Shown here one piece after another: positions 49,301-61,624 of a DNA stretch of 64,000 nt. Each line of letters starts with the position of its first letter. Position 1 is the first letter of the stretch. The stretch lies in assembly GCA_000708835.1 (NCBI GenBank), contig DF237261.1, positions 5,931 through 69,930 of the forward strand. Reading direction: 5' to 3'. The translations under genes were made by a program, and so were the position numbers. The stretch is from Klebsormidium nitens. Taxonomy: Eukaryota > Streptophyta > Klebsormidiophyceae > Klebsormidiales > Klebsormidiaceae. The notes below the pieces were generated by a model. That model saw only the letters and a list, made by a program, of their open reading frames with translations. It did no database searches and was not told the DNA's origin.

Positions 49301-50328
49301 ATTTGTTTTATGAAACACGCAAAATCTTGCGTGCAAGGTGAACTGAAAGCGTCCTCCGTGCAAGAGGTTCTGTACGCCTTGTTCAAGTCAACATTGACGT
49401 TAATCCAGTTGCTCTCGAGTTGACAAATTGGAGGAGCGGAGTCAAAAAGCGGGGGAGAACGAGGGGTTTGGATACTGACCGTCTGTACGTAACCTTGGGT
49501 CCCTTCTCGAGAGCAAGGTAAACGACTTGCAGGTGGGGGCTGCAGAGGAGGGGTGTGGATCGAAACCTGCACAGAGAAGAGCAAACTGTATACACTCCAA
49601 GCGCAGAGGTAGAAAACCGTAGGAGAAGCCATATACACAAGATCATGCTGACGTGGAGAAAGTCTGATTGCAAGTTCTTGAGGTACTGTTTCCTTACCAA
49701 GGTTCGGTTGTGGATTGTTTCTGGTGCAACCGGCTAAAAGGAAGTGAATGCTATCTCCAATGCATTCTGAAGTCAAAACATACTGTTAAAGTGAATACGA
49801 AAATCCAGCATAACCTGGGCTTCCCTTTCAAGACTGACTTCTGAATGGACTGTTTGGCGTTAAAGCAAATGTGAGCGGTTGCGACTCCCAAGCCGTTCCC
49901 TTAGTAGCTCCAAACTATCCACGTGTTGGGCAAGGACGGCACTCGTGTTTCGATGATGACCAGCGCAACACACGCCCCTACTTTGCAATGACACAGCTCC
50001 TTTGCACAAAGATGTGGAGCTTTGCGCTTGATGTTTCAGAAAAGATCGTAATTGGCATCATCTGTCGCTTTTTGTGATGTAAATGAAGCTCAAAACTAAA
50101 GGCCTACCTGCCACGGGTGAGCGACTTGCAGTGTTTTGCGGCCAGCTTAGTGATGGGCGAATCACGATCCCATTCCACCTCAACCTTGGATGTTCCCAGC
50201 AAAGCCTCTAGGAGATAGAAGTCCAGCGCCCAGTACAAAAAGGCGCCTATCCCCACCAAGACCGCCACTGCCACCCACACCCAGTCCGGCTGGTGCGAAA
50301 AGCCCCCTGGGCAGGTCTGTGAGTCCAT
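46306..50328 (-). CDS. Membrane-anchored alpha/beta hydrolase, EMB8/ABHD1-3-like
   Basis: Six exons in transcription order: 50328-50108, 49566-49480, 49158-48951, 48220-47828, 46784-46575, 46371-46306; phases close, 394 aa from the ATG at 50328. Residues about 16-40 form one membrane anchor (VWVAVAVLVGIGAFLYWAL). Next comes the family signature STPLLCSPHLQ...ALEKGPK, then PTVIITPGLTSDS and WRAVVINHRGLGG (oxyanion region). The nucleophile elbow is GCSLGAN (Ser about 207), with the acid in SALDDP (about 332) and the His in GGHLAIYEGW (about 362). All triad residues are present. The family comprises lipid or ester hydrolases at membranes; the substrate cannot be read from sequence. In-frame ATGs upstream (up to 50562) would lengthen the N-terminus; I chose the one nearest the anchor. 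Exon 4 is flanked on both sides by tandem arrays built from copies of its own splice junctions. Confidence 0.94.
47678..47845 (-). repeat. About 70-bp tandem copies of EMB8-like exon 4 donor
   Basis: The real exon ends at 47828 (VRVIAKYE, donor gtgagg). Copies have boundaries at 47760 (LRVIAKCK, gttagg) and 47687 (VRIIAKYK, gtgagg), spacings 68 and 73. Reading frame and donor GT are kept in all three. Confidence 0.9.
48205..48800 (-). repeat. 149-bp tandem array of EMB8-like exon 4 acceptor
   Basis: The real acceptor boundary is 48220 (tctgacgcaaccca after cttcacag). Copies have boundaries at 48369, 48518 and 48661 (periods 149, 149, 143), with tctgacgcaaccca, tttgacgcaacctg and tctgacgcgaccca. 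The first two keep AG; the last has AC. Between them other segments also align (ccttgatt.a.gattctca and ggcgttcctag), so most of this intron is one tandem array. Confidence 0.9.
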
Positions 50329-52512
50329 CGCTTTGCTGGCCGCTGGCCGATGGGACAAGCGCCGATCGCTTCGTAGGTGAGTGCCTGATGCGGGAAGTAT
50401 TCGTTCAAGAGATTGTGAGTAGGGGTACTGAGATACAGTGAAGGACATGGACCTTCCATCGTGTCTTCGTTTCACATTCTGTCGGTGGTTTGCTTTTGCA
50501 TAAAAGAATGCTGGTCTTTGGCCTTTCATCTTTGGTACAGGTGATGAGGACTTTTGTCCCACATAAAGATGTTAACATTCCCAGGCGGATTGAAACCCAA
50601 TGATCTGGGTTCTCCCAGATGAGCTTACTGCAGAAGCTCTTCCACTGTCAACTAATACCAGCTTTTGCGCCTCCTGAATGTGCAGAGGGACGGAGCCAGC
50701 GGGCTGACATCAAGATCTGGCATGTCGCATACGAGTATGGTGACCTGATCAGTCTCGCCTGCAAAAGTGTGCATTTTGATATTGCAGATTTCCGTGACCT
50801 CTGATCCCGATCGTATTACGTGCTCTGAAAACATGCAGAACCAAAGCCGACAACAATGTGATTTTGCACCACCAGCTATACATCTACCCAAGAGGATTCA
50901 AAACCCAATAAGGAGCAACTGCATTCACAACAGAGATCCACCTGATTATTTGATTTGGCGGCGAAACACACAAGAAGAAGGTTTTCTTGCATGGCCCTTA
51001 CTTGAATGCAAGCACAGCAAACTAATGGAATGCTTTGATTGAATTGCCCAAGCACAGCATTCGAGATTGTGAAGAATTAAAAGGTTGGACACAGCTTGTG
51101 AAAGACAGTCCGCACAAGCCACAGAAAGCTACCCAAGCTTACAGATCTGGGCGCATTCAACCACTGCTGATTCGAGATCGCAGCATTCGAATGCTGCATT
51201 TAGCGTCTTACTGAAACCATCTATAAACGTTGGGGGTCAGATTGAGAAAAGCTGACTCCTGGGGTGGGTATCCTCGAGGAGCCATACCTTGAAAAAGTTG
51301 CTGCGCTGGGCTTCTTCCAAGTCCACTCTTTTTATCGGATTTACGATGTTGCAGAATGCAGGCCTCAACACTCACGGATCGATAGTCAGATGGTGCATGC
51401 CACTTGCTGTTTGAGCAACATGAATCAAAGCACTGATTCGTGGAAGTCAGATTGAACCCCTAAAGCAAGGATGTAAAGCTAACTCTCTCATGTAGCAGAC
51501 GCTTTGACCTGCACGCTTGCACAATCGCACTTTACAGTTGAGCTGCAATGCCGACTCAACGCCGTTTGCAGTCCCACTGCCCTGGCGCCCTTCTAACCTG
51601 CTTGGAAGGGGTTTCTGGCTGAATTCGACAGACGGTACCGAGCTAGGGACAGGGACTACAGGCCACCACCCTGACCATCCTGCAGCACCAGTTTGACTCG
51701 CTGGCACAGCTTTCTCTCCTCCGCTTTCAAGCACTCAGCGAGATGGTCTGTATCCTACAGTCTACTGCTCAGTGCAAGTGCAGCACTGTGAAGCCTGCCG
51801 TGTGCACATTGCAGGGCAGGCTTGGCAGGCTGCCGTTTACTAGACCGAGAATCTATAAGCTATGAATGGGCTAGCTAGACGATTCAATGATTGTTTCCTG
51901 GAGCGGCCCGGCGGCGAAAATACCGCCGCGCCGCAGTACGTACCTACTTGTAGCGGTGCCACCGTCCGCTATTGAATGCCCGGGGCGCCCCGAGAAACCG
52001 GCCCCCGGAGTAAGCTTAAATCCAGGGTCATGAACACGTTATTCTTGAACCGGTCGACTAGGGCCGGTACCTATCCTCCTAGGTAATTCCAGATCGCCAC
52101 CAAGCGGTACTGTACTACCGCGGCGTTTAGGTCCGTATCCGTCTGCCGCCGGCGCCGAACTGACCAGAACCGGGCGGTGCTCGGGCATCGTGGGCAAGTC
52201 ACGGTATGAGTGCCCACTTGGCACTGCCTGACAGTCGCAGGATACGTTCATCGGTCTGGCATGCGTAGGACGCCCAACTTGAAGTAGGCAGTGGCAAGAA
52301 CTCGAGCTAGCACGTACGTCTCGGTCCAACATCGCCATAGGTATGCAGTGCGGGCAGAAGTGCACTGCATGCATTGCAATTTAGCAGTTGCACAATGACA
52401 AGGATGCAAGGAGTGACACCGACGGAGAGCATTTGACCGAGATGCTAAATGATATTTACCCCGGATGCATGTCGTATGGGCAATACTATCCAGACGACAC
52501 CATCCGACGTCT
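50329..52512. other. Intergenic between EMB8-like and UBX genes
   Basis: About 2.2 kb. Holds a GC-rich patch with ccggggcgccccg (about 51979-51991) and palindromic ctagctag near 51868. No coding frame is supported. Confidence 0.4.
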
Positions 52513-55500
52513 CTAAATTTTGAGCCACTTCGGTTTTGACTTGGGCGCTCTGGCCCCCCCCTCGCTTTCCGTCTGCTTTTTGCCAGCAGCTTGCATGGCC
52601 GCCCGTTTTCTCCCCGCCTCTCGCTCGGCCTCACCAATTTTTCCTAATCCCGGTGGCTGAGGCGCCTCCTCCCGTTTGTCTGTAACCCACTTTTGGAGGT
52701 ACGGGCTTTCCGAGTCGGGTACGCTCGGCAAAACGGCTTCTGTGAAATCCAGAAAAAGGGACCGTCAGCATCTCCTTTTGGTTCTGCTTTCCACACTGGC
52801 AGAAGGACCTTCGAACGGCACTCGCTTCATCATGCCAACACGAATCTGCGCATCTCGTTTCAATTGACTCGAAGGGCTGGGGTCGTCGTGCGAGTTAGGT
52901 GAGCAAGGGGACAGCGATTGCAAAGAGGAACGCAGGCAAGGGTTTGGAACGAAGTTACTGACTGAGCGCTTTCAGTAGCCTCGCCTCAAAGAGCCGATAG
53001 CTGCTAAATCGCCACACGCGAGTAGATGGGGAAAATCCGTTGTCCTTCGCTCTGGTCAACGTCTTGCAAACCCGCTGATGATGATTCGCGACCAGCAAAG
53101 CAACTGATGTTCAGAGAACTCACATTCGATGAGCATTTCTGGGGCGCTTTTGCGCATCCAAGGAACCCCGACAGAAGTAGCCGATGGAACATCATCTCAG
53201 CCTGGTCGCCGTTCATCTGACCAAGGCCCTCAGCAAGCCCATCGTGAACAAAGACGACAAAGGATATGCCTCCAGGGTGATCAAGACCCAAAAGTCAGTA
53301 GGATACCCCCACGTGGCACCTGACCTTTGTCATCGACGGCCCAAAAGACCTGCGCGAGCGGCACTAGCCCCGCCTCCCACAGCGTCCGGCTCCGGTCCAC
53401 TAGCCGCTGCTTCGGTGGAACCGTGAAGAGATGCCACGTAGCGACGCCTGGTCGCACGATGGTCGAGATGAAAGCGTACAAGCCGTCGATTGTACTCTCG
53501 CTTGGGAAAGATGCCTCGACGACGTACAGATCTGGAAACTGGACTCTTATTTTTGTCTGCATGAGAAGGGATGTCACGTCAGCGAGGGAGAGTGACGTCC
53601 GCGCAAGGGGGCGATCATCGATGTCGGTGCCAACCTGAGCGGCGGACGGCCGCCACACGTTCTAGAGGTGCAGAACAGGGCTTCAGTGGGATAAGCGCGT
53701 GGTGGGGTGAAAGGATATGAAAGGTTTCTGGCAAGTCGATGCAGTGTCAATTGAAGAGGCGACTGCGACTGAGAAATTTGGCGATGAATAAGAGGCATCA
53801 GACAAACAGGCTCGTGCAGGGGAGATCGCACTTGGAATGTTGGTAGGACTGTCAGTTTCTGTCACATTTTGTTCGTCTTATCGAGGAAACATCGGGCTTT
53901 AAACAGTTTTCGCTTCAACTCTCGACCAGAAACAGGAGGGCACAAAAGATCAAAGGACGCTCCTCACAGCTTGACCTTAGAGATGATGCTATTGATGAAA
54001 ACCGCACTACGGATTCTAAGGAGTAGTGATGAGGCACCACAACTTAGAGTAGGCGCTCGTGATGAGGCACCACAACTTAGAGTAGGCGCTCGTTTCTCTG
54101 AAAGGTGCAGTTTGAGAGGGGAGCCTTACAGATGAGAAGCGCGCACGTCGTTCTCGTTCCTCCTGCTCTCGCATCGCACGAGTCTTGAGCACCGCCTCCC
54201 CTGAACCAACGGCAGTACGTTTCTGATAGATGACATAGGCAGGGTGGAGAGTCTACCAATGGATCCCTTCTTGGGGAGACCACACCGAACGCATCGGTAA
54301 ACCTGACTGTCAGCCTTCACACATCTGACACAAACTAAGGCCATTCGTTATATTCAACGGCCTAGTTCCGCAGGCTTTCTGATTTGCAGAATGGTCAATG
54401 AGAAATCGGCCAAAGATTCTGTGCGGCTTTTTCAGTAAGACAAGTTCGCAAAAGAACAGCTTTGATTATGAGCGTTCGAACTCTAGAAAACGTCCAGAAG
54501 AGGCTCAAACTCCTGCTGTCTGTAGGGCAACAGAACAACTGATGATGACCAGCCCAACGTAGGGACATACATCAACAAGTCAAAAAGACTGGTCTCCTTG
54601 AAAACAGAGTGGTTGCGAATGTTGGTATATTGGACTTCCAGCGTAATGGGCCACAGGAGAAGGACAAGACATGAACAAGTTACCGAAGAGGGGCTGCGTC
54701 AAGCTGTAGATACAAGCACAATTCTGCTGAAACGTTCTTACAGACCACGATGTTTATGGTCTTACCAGGCCTGTTCCCTTTCATTCTAAAGTAGTCCTCC
54801 GCTGTAAACTCATAGAAGTCGTCAGGCAGCTCATCTGCAAAGGGCAGCCACACCACTGTGATTGACAAACATGCCTGCATAAACCTATGACCATTCCCTC
54901 AATCCTGGCCTGTCTTTTGAAAGCCTCTCATAGGGGGTTGCCACATCTCCTCTGCAGCTCCTTTGAACATCCTAAACAGGCTGACTCATCAATCAGAAGC
55001 AAATCGCCAAGCACAGCCTCCAATGAGTCGAGGATCTTTGCACGTTTTGCTACGTCCATGTTCCATTTTAAAGCCACTATAGCCATACATGGTGTTCTTA
55101 TTGGAGCTAGAAGAGCAAAGACACAGACGCAAAGTGCAAGAAGAGTCTGATGAAAGATGGACCATTTCTGCATTATTCTTGGAGAAAGCAACTATCAACT
55201 GACGTGCTGACTTTACTGGACAACGTGGAAAAGAAAGAACGTAGAGAAGAAAGAAAAGAGTGGTCACATCGAAAGAAGCGGGTCGCCAGCATTACGGAGA
55301 CAAACATAGACAAAATCTTTTGAAGATCATCAAATTCTTGCCATTAAGACCACCACCTTATAAATGGATTGCAACCTTATCATTCCAATGCTCTCACCTT
55401 GCTGGCTGGGACCAGCCGCCTCGTCCGGTGCCCCTGTGGTGCGCAGGTTCGTGCGCTGGAACACTCGTTCGAGGTGTCCTTGAAAATCGTTCACGCTCAC

Positions 55501-55524
55501 GTTCACCTCCTTCCCTTCTTCCAT
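52513..55524 (-). CDS. PUX1/ASPL-like UBX-domain protein (CDC48/p97 regulator)
   Basis: Five exons in transcription order: 55524-55398, 54834-54766, 54200-54130, 53556-53325, 52739-52513; all phases close, 241 aa. After MEEGKEVNV and a charged N-terminus comes DELPDDFYEFTAEDYFRM and a basic coiled helix (VLKTRAMREQEERERRARF). A UBX (ubiquitin-fold) domain spans about residues 90-165 (KIRVQFPDLYVVEASF ... LFTVPPKQRLVD ... AGLVPLAQVFW), followed by a low-complexity linker and the terminal KPKWLKI. This order and length match plant PUX1 and the C-terminal half of animal ASPL/TUG, which bind the CDC48/p97 ATPase and disassemble its hexamer. The UBX-helix-KPKW layout supports PUX1 over other UBX classes. 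Confidence 0.9.
54028..54093. repeat. Perfect 33-bp tandem duplication in UBX gene intron
   Basis: The 33-base unit starting gatgaggcaccacaac occurs at 54028 and 54061 with no differences, implying a very recent duplication, about 35 bases from the exon 3 donor. Confidence 0.9.
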
Positions 55525-55894
55525 TGTGACACTTCTCCAGGCGCGATAGAAACGATCGAAACCAGGATTGGCCAGAGCTGTCGTTGCAGCTTTGTATTGG
55601 CCCGGACGCAGCCTTGATTGTTGTTAGCTGCAGTGCGGATTCTGAAAGCCGCTGATGTATAAAGAGTAACGACCGCACAAGCAGGAACGGGTAGGTCCTT
55701 GGATCCGTGAGCAGCAACTGAACGCCAAGGAGCTTGTCCTACCGTATGTAGAGCTCTGCTTGATGGCTGCAAGTGCTTGCACAAGTTGGGCGATCGATGT
55801 GAAAATTTTACCATGAGAGAATTCTAGATGGGTCTGGTGCCGTCTTACTGCCGTTTAATAAGAACAACTAACCAACAGGTGAAAGGCATAAAAT
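55525..55894. other. Upstream region of the UBX gene
   Basis: Short promoter-side stretch between the UBX start codon and the first segmental duplicate. No specific element recognised. Confidence 0.4.
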
Positions 55895-57618
55895 GGACCA
55901 ACCCCGTTCCGACACGTGTCCCCCCTGTTCAGAACAACTTACGCGCCAAGTCTCCGGTCGCCATCCACCGGCCAGGTTCCGAATCCGGTCAACTTTCCTA
56001 ACTGGCCGTCCGGTTCCAGTTGCGCTCCGTCCGACTCGTCCAGTGCCCAAAGAGCTGCTTTTTGGCAGCTGCTCTTCGGCAGGTGGCCACGCAAGTCTGC
56101 CTGTTCTTCAAGACTGAGCTCAGTCAAGCTACATAGTTTAGACTTGTCCGGACGGCCAGGCTACGTGGCGCAGACTCCCAGGGAGGTCACAATGGCGTCC
56201 CCATCATTCCAAGCAAGCGCAGTAGCCAGCAAGCAGCATTCTCTCCACTTCATCTTTGCACAACCCAGAAGCACCAGCTCGCTGTTCACCTTAGAAGACC
56301 GCGACAAGCTGTCTGATCTGCCACTTCATACGGTGGCTCAGGGACTGCAGGCTGAGCTGGCCAGACGGTGCCAGAGGGCAGCTACGACATGGCCCAGCAA
56401 TTGCGAGCAGCTGCAGAATGCAGGGCGTGCTTGCTATAGCTGCTGGCGTTTAGTTTCAGGCTGCCAATTGTCTAATTCAAGAGTAGTCAATGTCAAGCGG
56501 TCAGCAGCTTGCAGCTTGGGAGCACCTTCATCACTCTGGCATAAGACAGCTGGCAGCAAAGTACCACTGAGTGACGCTGTACTTTAGAGCTGCTGGCATG
56601 GCGTCCGACCTGCGTTTCCGCTGGGAGAGGTAAGCGATATTCTTAAGTGAGTGTACCACGCATGAGGCAAGGGACGGCTGTTGCAAAGAGCGACTTCTGT
56701 CTGAGGGCTGGCAAGCAGGTCGGAGGCGGCCGTTTTCAGTCAAAAGGGAGTCGCTTTTCCTTTAGAGATGGATGGCGACTTTTGACTGCTGTCTCTGTGA
56801 TGGCTGTATCGTGAAAGGACTTGATGATCGCTGAGCTGCTTCGCGCAAACTGTTCCATGCGAAGCTGACTTGCAACTCAAAGTCTCTCCTTTTCAGTGAC
56901 CCGTCATCTCCTGAAGGATCAGAAGAGGACATCGAAGGTGTTGAGTATGCTCCTCGCTCTATCGACGGTTCAGATTCTGGACGCTCCCTGGAGGACTTCT
57001 TTAGTGATGGAGACTCTGTCAGCAGCCAAGCCCCGTCGTTCTACAGGGCGATTGACAACGAGAAAAGTCGAAGCCCGCTTCATATTCCAAAAGGTCTCGC
57101 TGGTGTTCTGAGCAAGGCTTTGGTGAGCTTGCTCTGTCTGGTTTTCTACTTCCCTTATAGCAGTGCCCGCCTCTTCTTCTCGAAAGGACTTTCGGATGCT
57201 GCTTGCGATGCCGAGCCTCTTGGACACGTTTGATATCTGGGTTGCAAGTCGCACAATCTCCATGAATCGGTTTGAAGGTGCTTTCCGGGCGGAGTTCCTG
57301 CTTGTAGAAACCTATATCAGCTGATTAGTCCATCCACTGGGGCAATGAAGGGACCCTTTGAAGGGGAATCGGACTTGTGCTTGCATCATGAGTTGCTCAC
57401 CACGACCATGTATGGTGTGCAGGGGTATGTGACTACTTCCCCATCAGCTTTTTCCAGCGGCAGCAGCTTTAGAAAGCGGACCTGCTTAACGCCACCAGGC
57501 AACCCCCAGGTGAGAGAACAAGCTAGTACAGTTTCTGGGTGACTTGTGATTCAGGGGTAAGGTACTTTGCAACTGATCCTTGAGTACGAAGAAATCGAGT
57601 GATATCACCGCCCTGCCA
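55895..57618 (+). repeat. Segmental duplicate, copy A (1.7 kb)
   Basis: Aligns in the same orientation with 62188-64000, starting at ggaccaaccccgttcc in both. Copy A continues past this length; copy B runs into the window end. B is about 89 bases longer, mostly from one extra 81-base tandem unit and a 10-base tataaaagca insertion. Copies A and B flank the minus-strand gene at 59293-61621. Confidence 0.9.
56192..57122 (+). pseudogene. Broken uncharacterised gene, copy A
   Basis: A first frame starts at 56192 (MASPSFQASAVASKQHSLHF) and stops at a TAG (56585-56587) where copy B reads on to a gtaagc donor. A second exon-like frame at about 56897-57122 (GSEEDIEGVEYAPRSIDGSD ... GLAGVLSKAL, ending at gtgagc) is open here but has a stop in copy B. 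The phase between these two pieces does not match, so a small exon is missing from my model or the gene is dead. The family is unknown to me; a CYSCW motif is the only notable local feature. No TATA box precedes copy A. Confidence 0.5.
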
Positions 57619-57659
57619 TTGGAAGCTCAGTGGGAACAAGCAACTGAAGTTCGCTTCGG

Positions 57660-58208
57660 ATGCAGATCGTATCTACTCGGCCCACATCCTGTTCGAGATC
57701 TAGATTTGTCCCTCTTTGTGTTCTCAGGCGTCTCCGCGTTGCTACATCCCAGCTGGTCCTCAGAGCTTTGCGAGCAAGAGGGCTTCAGTTGAAACCTCAG
57801 TTGGCGAGCCTAACCTCGGTTTGCCAGTGCGGAAGCGAGGAGGGCTTGGAAGGAAGCATCGGCGGGTCATCCTCTCGCTATGACTCGGGCAGCGACTTGG
57901 ATATGCTGACGTCAAAATATGACGACGAGAACGAGGAGAGCATGCCAGTAGTGGATTCGAGCGCTGAGCGTATCCTGGCCGTTGATGGGAAGGTGCTCCA
58001 AAAGGCTGCGGAGCGCGCGCCTTTCTCGCAGCTCAATACGGCCCCGGACCTTCAGCGCACAAGCGAGGTCTTTGCTAAGGTGAAAAAGAAACTTGAACGC
58101 TTTTCTGACATAGTCTCAATACAGTCTACAAAAAGACGGCTAAAGATGTGCTGTCAAAAGAAAAGGTGTGGCCCAGAATCTGGAGCCTTCAGAGAGGAGG
58201 GTTTTTGA
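57660..58208 (+). CDS. Acidic open frame downstream of copy A (uncertain exon)
   Basis: An open frame whose second half looks protein-like and acidic (SSSRYDSGSDLDMLTSKYDD, then SAERILAVDGKVLQKAAERA) and then a Lys-rich stretch before TGA. It may be a further exon of the duplicated gene, since it lies directly after the region shared with copy B. Function unknown; exon limits not established. Confidence 0.35.
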   Translation: MQIVSTRPTSCSRSRFVPLCVLRRLRVATSQLVLRALRARGLQLKPQLASLTSVCQCGSEEGLEGSIGGSSSRYDSGSDLDMLTSKYDDENEESMPVVDSSAERILAVDGKVLQKAAERAPFSQLNTAPDLQRTSEVFAKVKKKLERFSDIVSIQSTKRRLKMCCQKKRCGPESGAFREEGF

Positions 58209-59292
58209 GAACTGTTCTCTGTCAAGCAGAGAGTTCTAGAACGACAAATGGAGCTTGCTACTTTGAGAACCAATTAGGAGCACAATCAGACGGTGACAGG
58301 CTGAGGAAAGACGGCCATCCAAATTCTAATCTAGCTACGATACAAAAGGAAGAGCGTTTCGTACTTCACCAGAGCCTGACGATCTCAGAGCACATCCCGT
58401 AGGAAAGCTGCTGGACTCCTACAGCTCAGGAATTTCTGTCTGAGCATTTCTAGTTCCATCTGGTGGCTTGGCTGTGCATGGGCATTGCTCCGTAAATGAA
58501 TCAACAGTGCGGTCGAACAAGAAAAGAGGCCTAAGGCAGAAGGGGCGTATCGACGTTTTCGCTTTCACCTGCAGTCCCCCAGCCCCATTCCCAAACAAGA
58601 GGGACATCAAAGAAGACCGCTGCTTGCCTGCCATTCCAGAGAGGCGCATGAGCAGCCGCTGTTGAAGCACGTGACCTTTCCATTGTGGATAGCATATGTG
58701 TGCCCTGTATCAAAGCGGATAGCTTGTAGTACGAACCGGTTTAAGATGGCAATGAAACTGAGTGGAGACAGTGAAAATCTGGACGACAAGGATGTATCGT
58801 AAGCAGTCAAGAAAGCCATGCGTGCACGTTGCATCATTGCAAAGAGAAGCTAGCAGCTGGGGAAGTGCAGCAATTTGATATGAGCATTCGAAAAGCTAGC
58901 TAGGATTGCTTTGTCCCGTGAGGGACGCGTGCATGGTAGCACGAAACTTTCAATGAGTCAAAATATTGCAATTTCGCACTTCACTAGATGCTTCGTCATA
59001 CAGGAATTATTCCTCATGAATGATGTCGTTGTTATGGAGCAGCTCGCAATATTAACGCTGCATCGCTTCACGTCCAAACGATCACCTCTTTTCTTAGCTG
59101 ACCCCCCTCACCAGCAATGATGCATGCTAATGCCAACGGTGAACAAGCATCGAGGACTGGCCACAGAGGCAAAATAAGATGACGGTGTTCATGACGTAGC
59201 CTGTCAATATAAGGCCAATGCTTACCCAAGATTCGTCGAGATCTAATTATGGACAATCCAACCTTCAAACCTCGTTGAAGGACACGTGGTAC
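58209..59292. other. Intergenic
   Basis: About 1.1 kb between convergent gene remnants; no supported features. Confidence 0.4.
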
Positions 59293-61621
59293 CTAAGCAA
59301 TGTAGGAAAGACGGTTTGGATCTAATTCTGCCAGCATCCCTTCTCTGAGGCTGCTAGCATGGGCTTGAGCGCTCCTGTAGCTCGGCAGAGCTTGGCCGCT
59401 GTTCCTAGCCATTTCGTTGTAGCAACACTCGTCAATGTCCTCTCGTACGGCGGCATCAAGGTCGCTTTGGGCGTCGGTGTGGTGCCAGATCTTGAGTGCG
59501 CCGGGTGAGAAAGTGGGGCCAGCCAAAGTCAAAGACTTCAGCGCGTCATCAACTGGAAAGGGAGAGGTACTGTATCAGTTGCCAAGTCAGGAACGAGTTT
59601 TACCATGATCTTCAAGCCCTGCCATCTTGTTCATGGGACTCAATGGATGGCACCACCTATGGCCTATGTTGAAAACAGGGATTCGATGCAAGCACTTAGC
59701 AGCGACGTGGCAAAGCACACAGCAAACATGCACAGAAAACGATCCTTGAAAACAAGTTTCCCTGACTCACAGTCAATCGGTTGAGCCAGCGCCTTCGAAG
59801 CTTCTTCAATTAGGCGCCCCAGGTACTTGAAGGCCTGTGCCTGGTTCTGAAATACCACCTCCTTGGTCAAGAGTTCTCCTCCGCTGGTCTCTTGATGGAA
59901 GATGTGGCTGTTGCCGTTGAGATCAGTCATCATGGCAGGCAGATCACGGCCCGTCCGATACGTTCCGATCGTATACTGGGATAAAACCTGCCCTCTGTTC
60001 TTCTTCAGGTTTGGAAACCAGGTTTCGGGCTTTTTCAGATCCACCATTGTATAGATCTGCACCGAACATGCGTGCTTTGTCAGGTATGTTGTTGAGAGAA
60101 ACAACAATGCCTAGGAAGCAACTCTCAAGCACAATTGGGTGACAGTAGGTTGAAACCCTTACAGTTTTGCCTGATCTTGAAAGTCTTTGCAACCATTGGG
60201 TAAATCACAGAGGTGAGAGTGGAAAGCACGAAGCTGATTCAGAGTCAAGTGCAGCCCGGCCCTTGAGTGCTGTGCACGGGGATGAAAGCCACAAGATTAC
60301 TTTGTTCAAGCTGCGACTTCCCACCTCATCCAGGACACTTTCGGGTTTCTCTTTTGCGGCAGCCTTCCACTCCGGAGGAACAATAATGATGTCTGTCTTG
60401 GTCGCTTTTACTGCAGTCCGCTTCTGTGGCGTAGCCTCGCTCTTGGCAAAGACTTGTAGGGACTCCACCCCCAGCACTTCGACAGGAACACTGCAGCAAT
60501 CAGCCATAGCGCTTTGGACAAAAGCGACCGCTCCCTCCATGTTGGAAGAATCATCTTCCCGCGCTGCAAAAACATGATTACGTGTTATTCCAGTTGCTCT
60601 CGGTCAGAAAACACCTTACAAGATGTCACTTCTCGAAGTTCAGCGCACAGAAACCAAGCTCTGCAGCCAGGCAAGAAGGACATGAGCTGGCACACAGTTA
60701 CACACTCAGTGGAAGACAAATGTTAGAAGATCTGGCGGAACAGTGAGACACTTGCCAGCAGCGTTCCAGTTGAAACTCTTTTCCAGTTGACCGTCATTCT
60801 TGACGAGCTGCCGCACTCTCCGTCCTAGATGGTGACGGACAAGAGCTTCATCAACATCCCTCAGGTCAGCACTTGAACCGCCGATAGTTAGCTGGTCGTC
60901 AAAAAGCTCTCCTCGTCCCTTCTTCTTTGCGACGATGCCTATAGGGTCAATTGAAGTGACTGGTCAGGAAGAAGAACAACTGCGTTTCACCCCTATTAAG
61001 GAGATGCCAGGGAACTACAAGTTAGAGGAATATGGTAGCAACTTACGGAAAGTCTAGACAGGATGCTCAAGAGCAGAGGCAGACAAAGACAGTGCGGTTC
61101 AAGGCAATCTAACTTACTCCAGAACTCAGCAGGCAGGTGAAGCGTTGCAGGAGTGGAGGGACCTGAAAAAAGCACGAGTTCTTTGTCAGCAAACTCCTCA
61201 AGGATGATCTGCGCTGATCTTAGCATTTGTACGAAACCTCTGACAATTGGCATCTATGCGAGCACCAATCTTTGCCAACAAGGTGAAGCAGATTGGTTGT
61301 TAACACCTCAATTCAGTCACAAGGTTTTGTGAAGGACTTCATTGCAATGGGATCACCAACATTAAAGTGCCAAAAACCCGTCTACTTACTAGCTCTTTGA
61401 TCTGGCACTACCAACTTCAACCGGGCCCCTTCGACAACCAATTTCCTGGTGGTGTTGTCCACCTCATTCCAACAATCATGATCCCAAACAAACAACGTTC
61501 TGTCAGGAAACGCCTCTTGCAGAGACTGCAATGTATTGTCCTTGACTGCTTTCTTGTTGTCGCAGTCTGTTGGCTTTGCCTTGGTCGACAGGCTTGCAAC
61601 CTCCACAAAACGAACTCTCAT
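59293..61621 (-). CDS. Uncharacterised six-exon gene with in-frame TGA and a GC-AG intron
   Basis: Exons in transcription order: 61621-61390, 61162-61118, 60938-60756, 60563-60163, 60056-59771, 59552-59293; every junction closes in phase, giving 469 codons including the stop. Intron 3 starts GCAAGT (60755-60750) instead of GT, a known minor donor class. The frame is interrupted once by TGA at 60207-60205, between SESASCFPLSPL and the exon end. No alternative intron that removes it looks credible; a weak donor at aac aaa|gtaatc could skip that stretch in phase. Segments: an N-terminal compact domain with LFVWDHDCWNEVDN, then ATLHLPAEFW, GELFDDQLTIGG, a helical NWNAAREDDSSNMEGAVAF, TKTDIIIVPPEW, and QYTIGTYRTGRDLPAMMTDL. 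A resemblance to multidomain Crinkler-like proteins crossed my mind but I cannot support it. Could be a recent pseudogene or an allele with a nonsense change. Confidence 0.5.
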
Positions 61622-61624
61622 TTT

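Noticed and set aside
60996-61253. Separate 85-codon frame MPIVRGFVQML...
   Set aside because: Falls in an intron whose flanking exons join in phase without it.
59293-61621. Crinkler-like assignment for the uncharacterised gene
   Set aside because: Only a vague resemblance in domain layout; no diagnostic motif I can point to.
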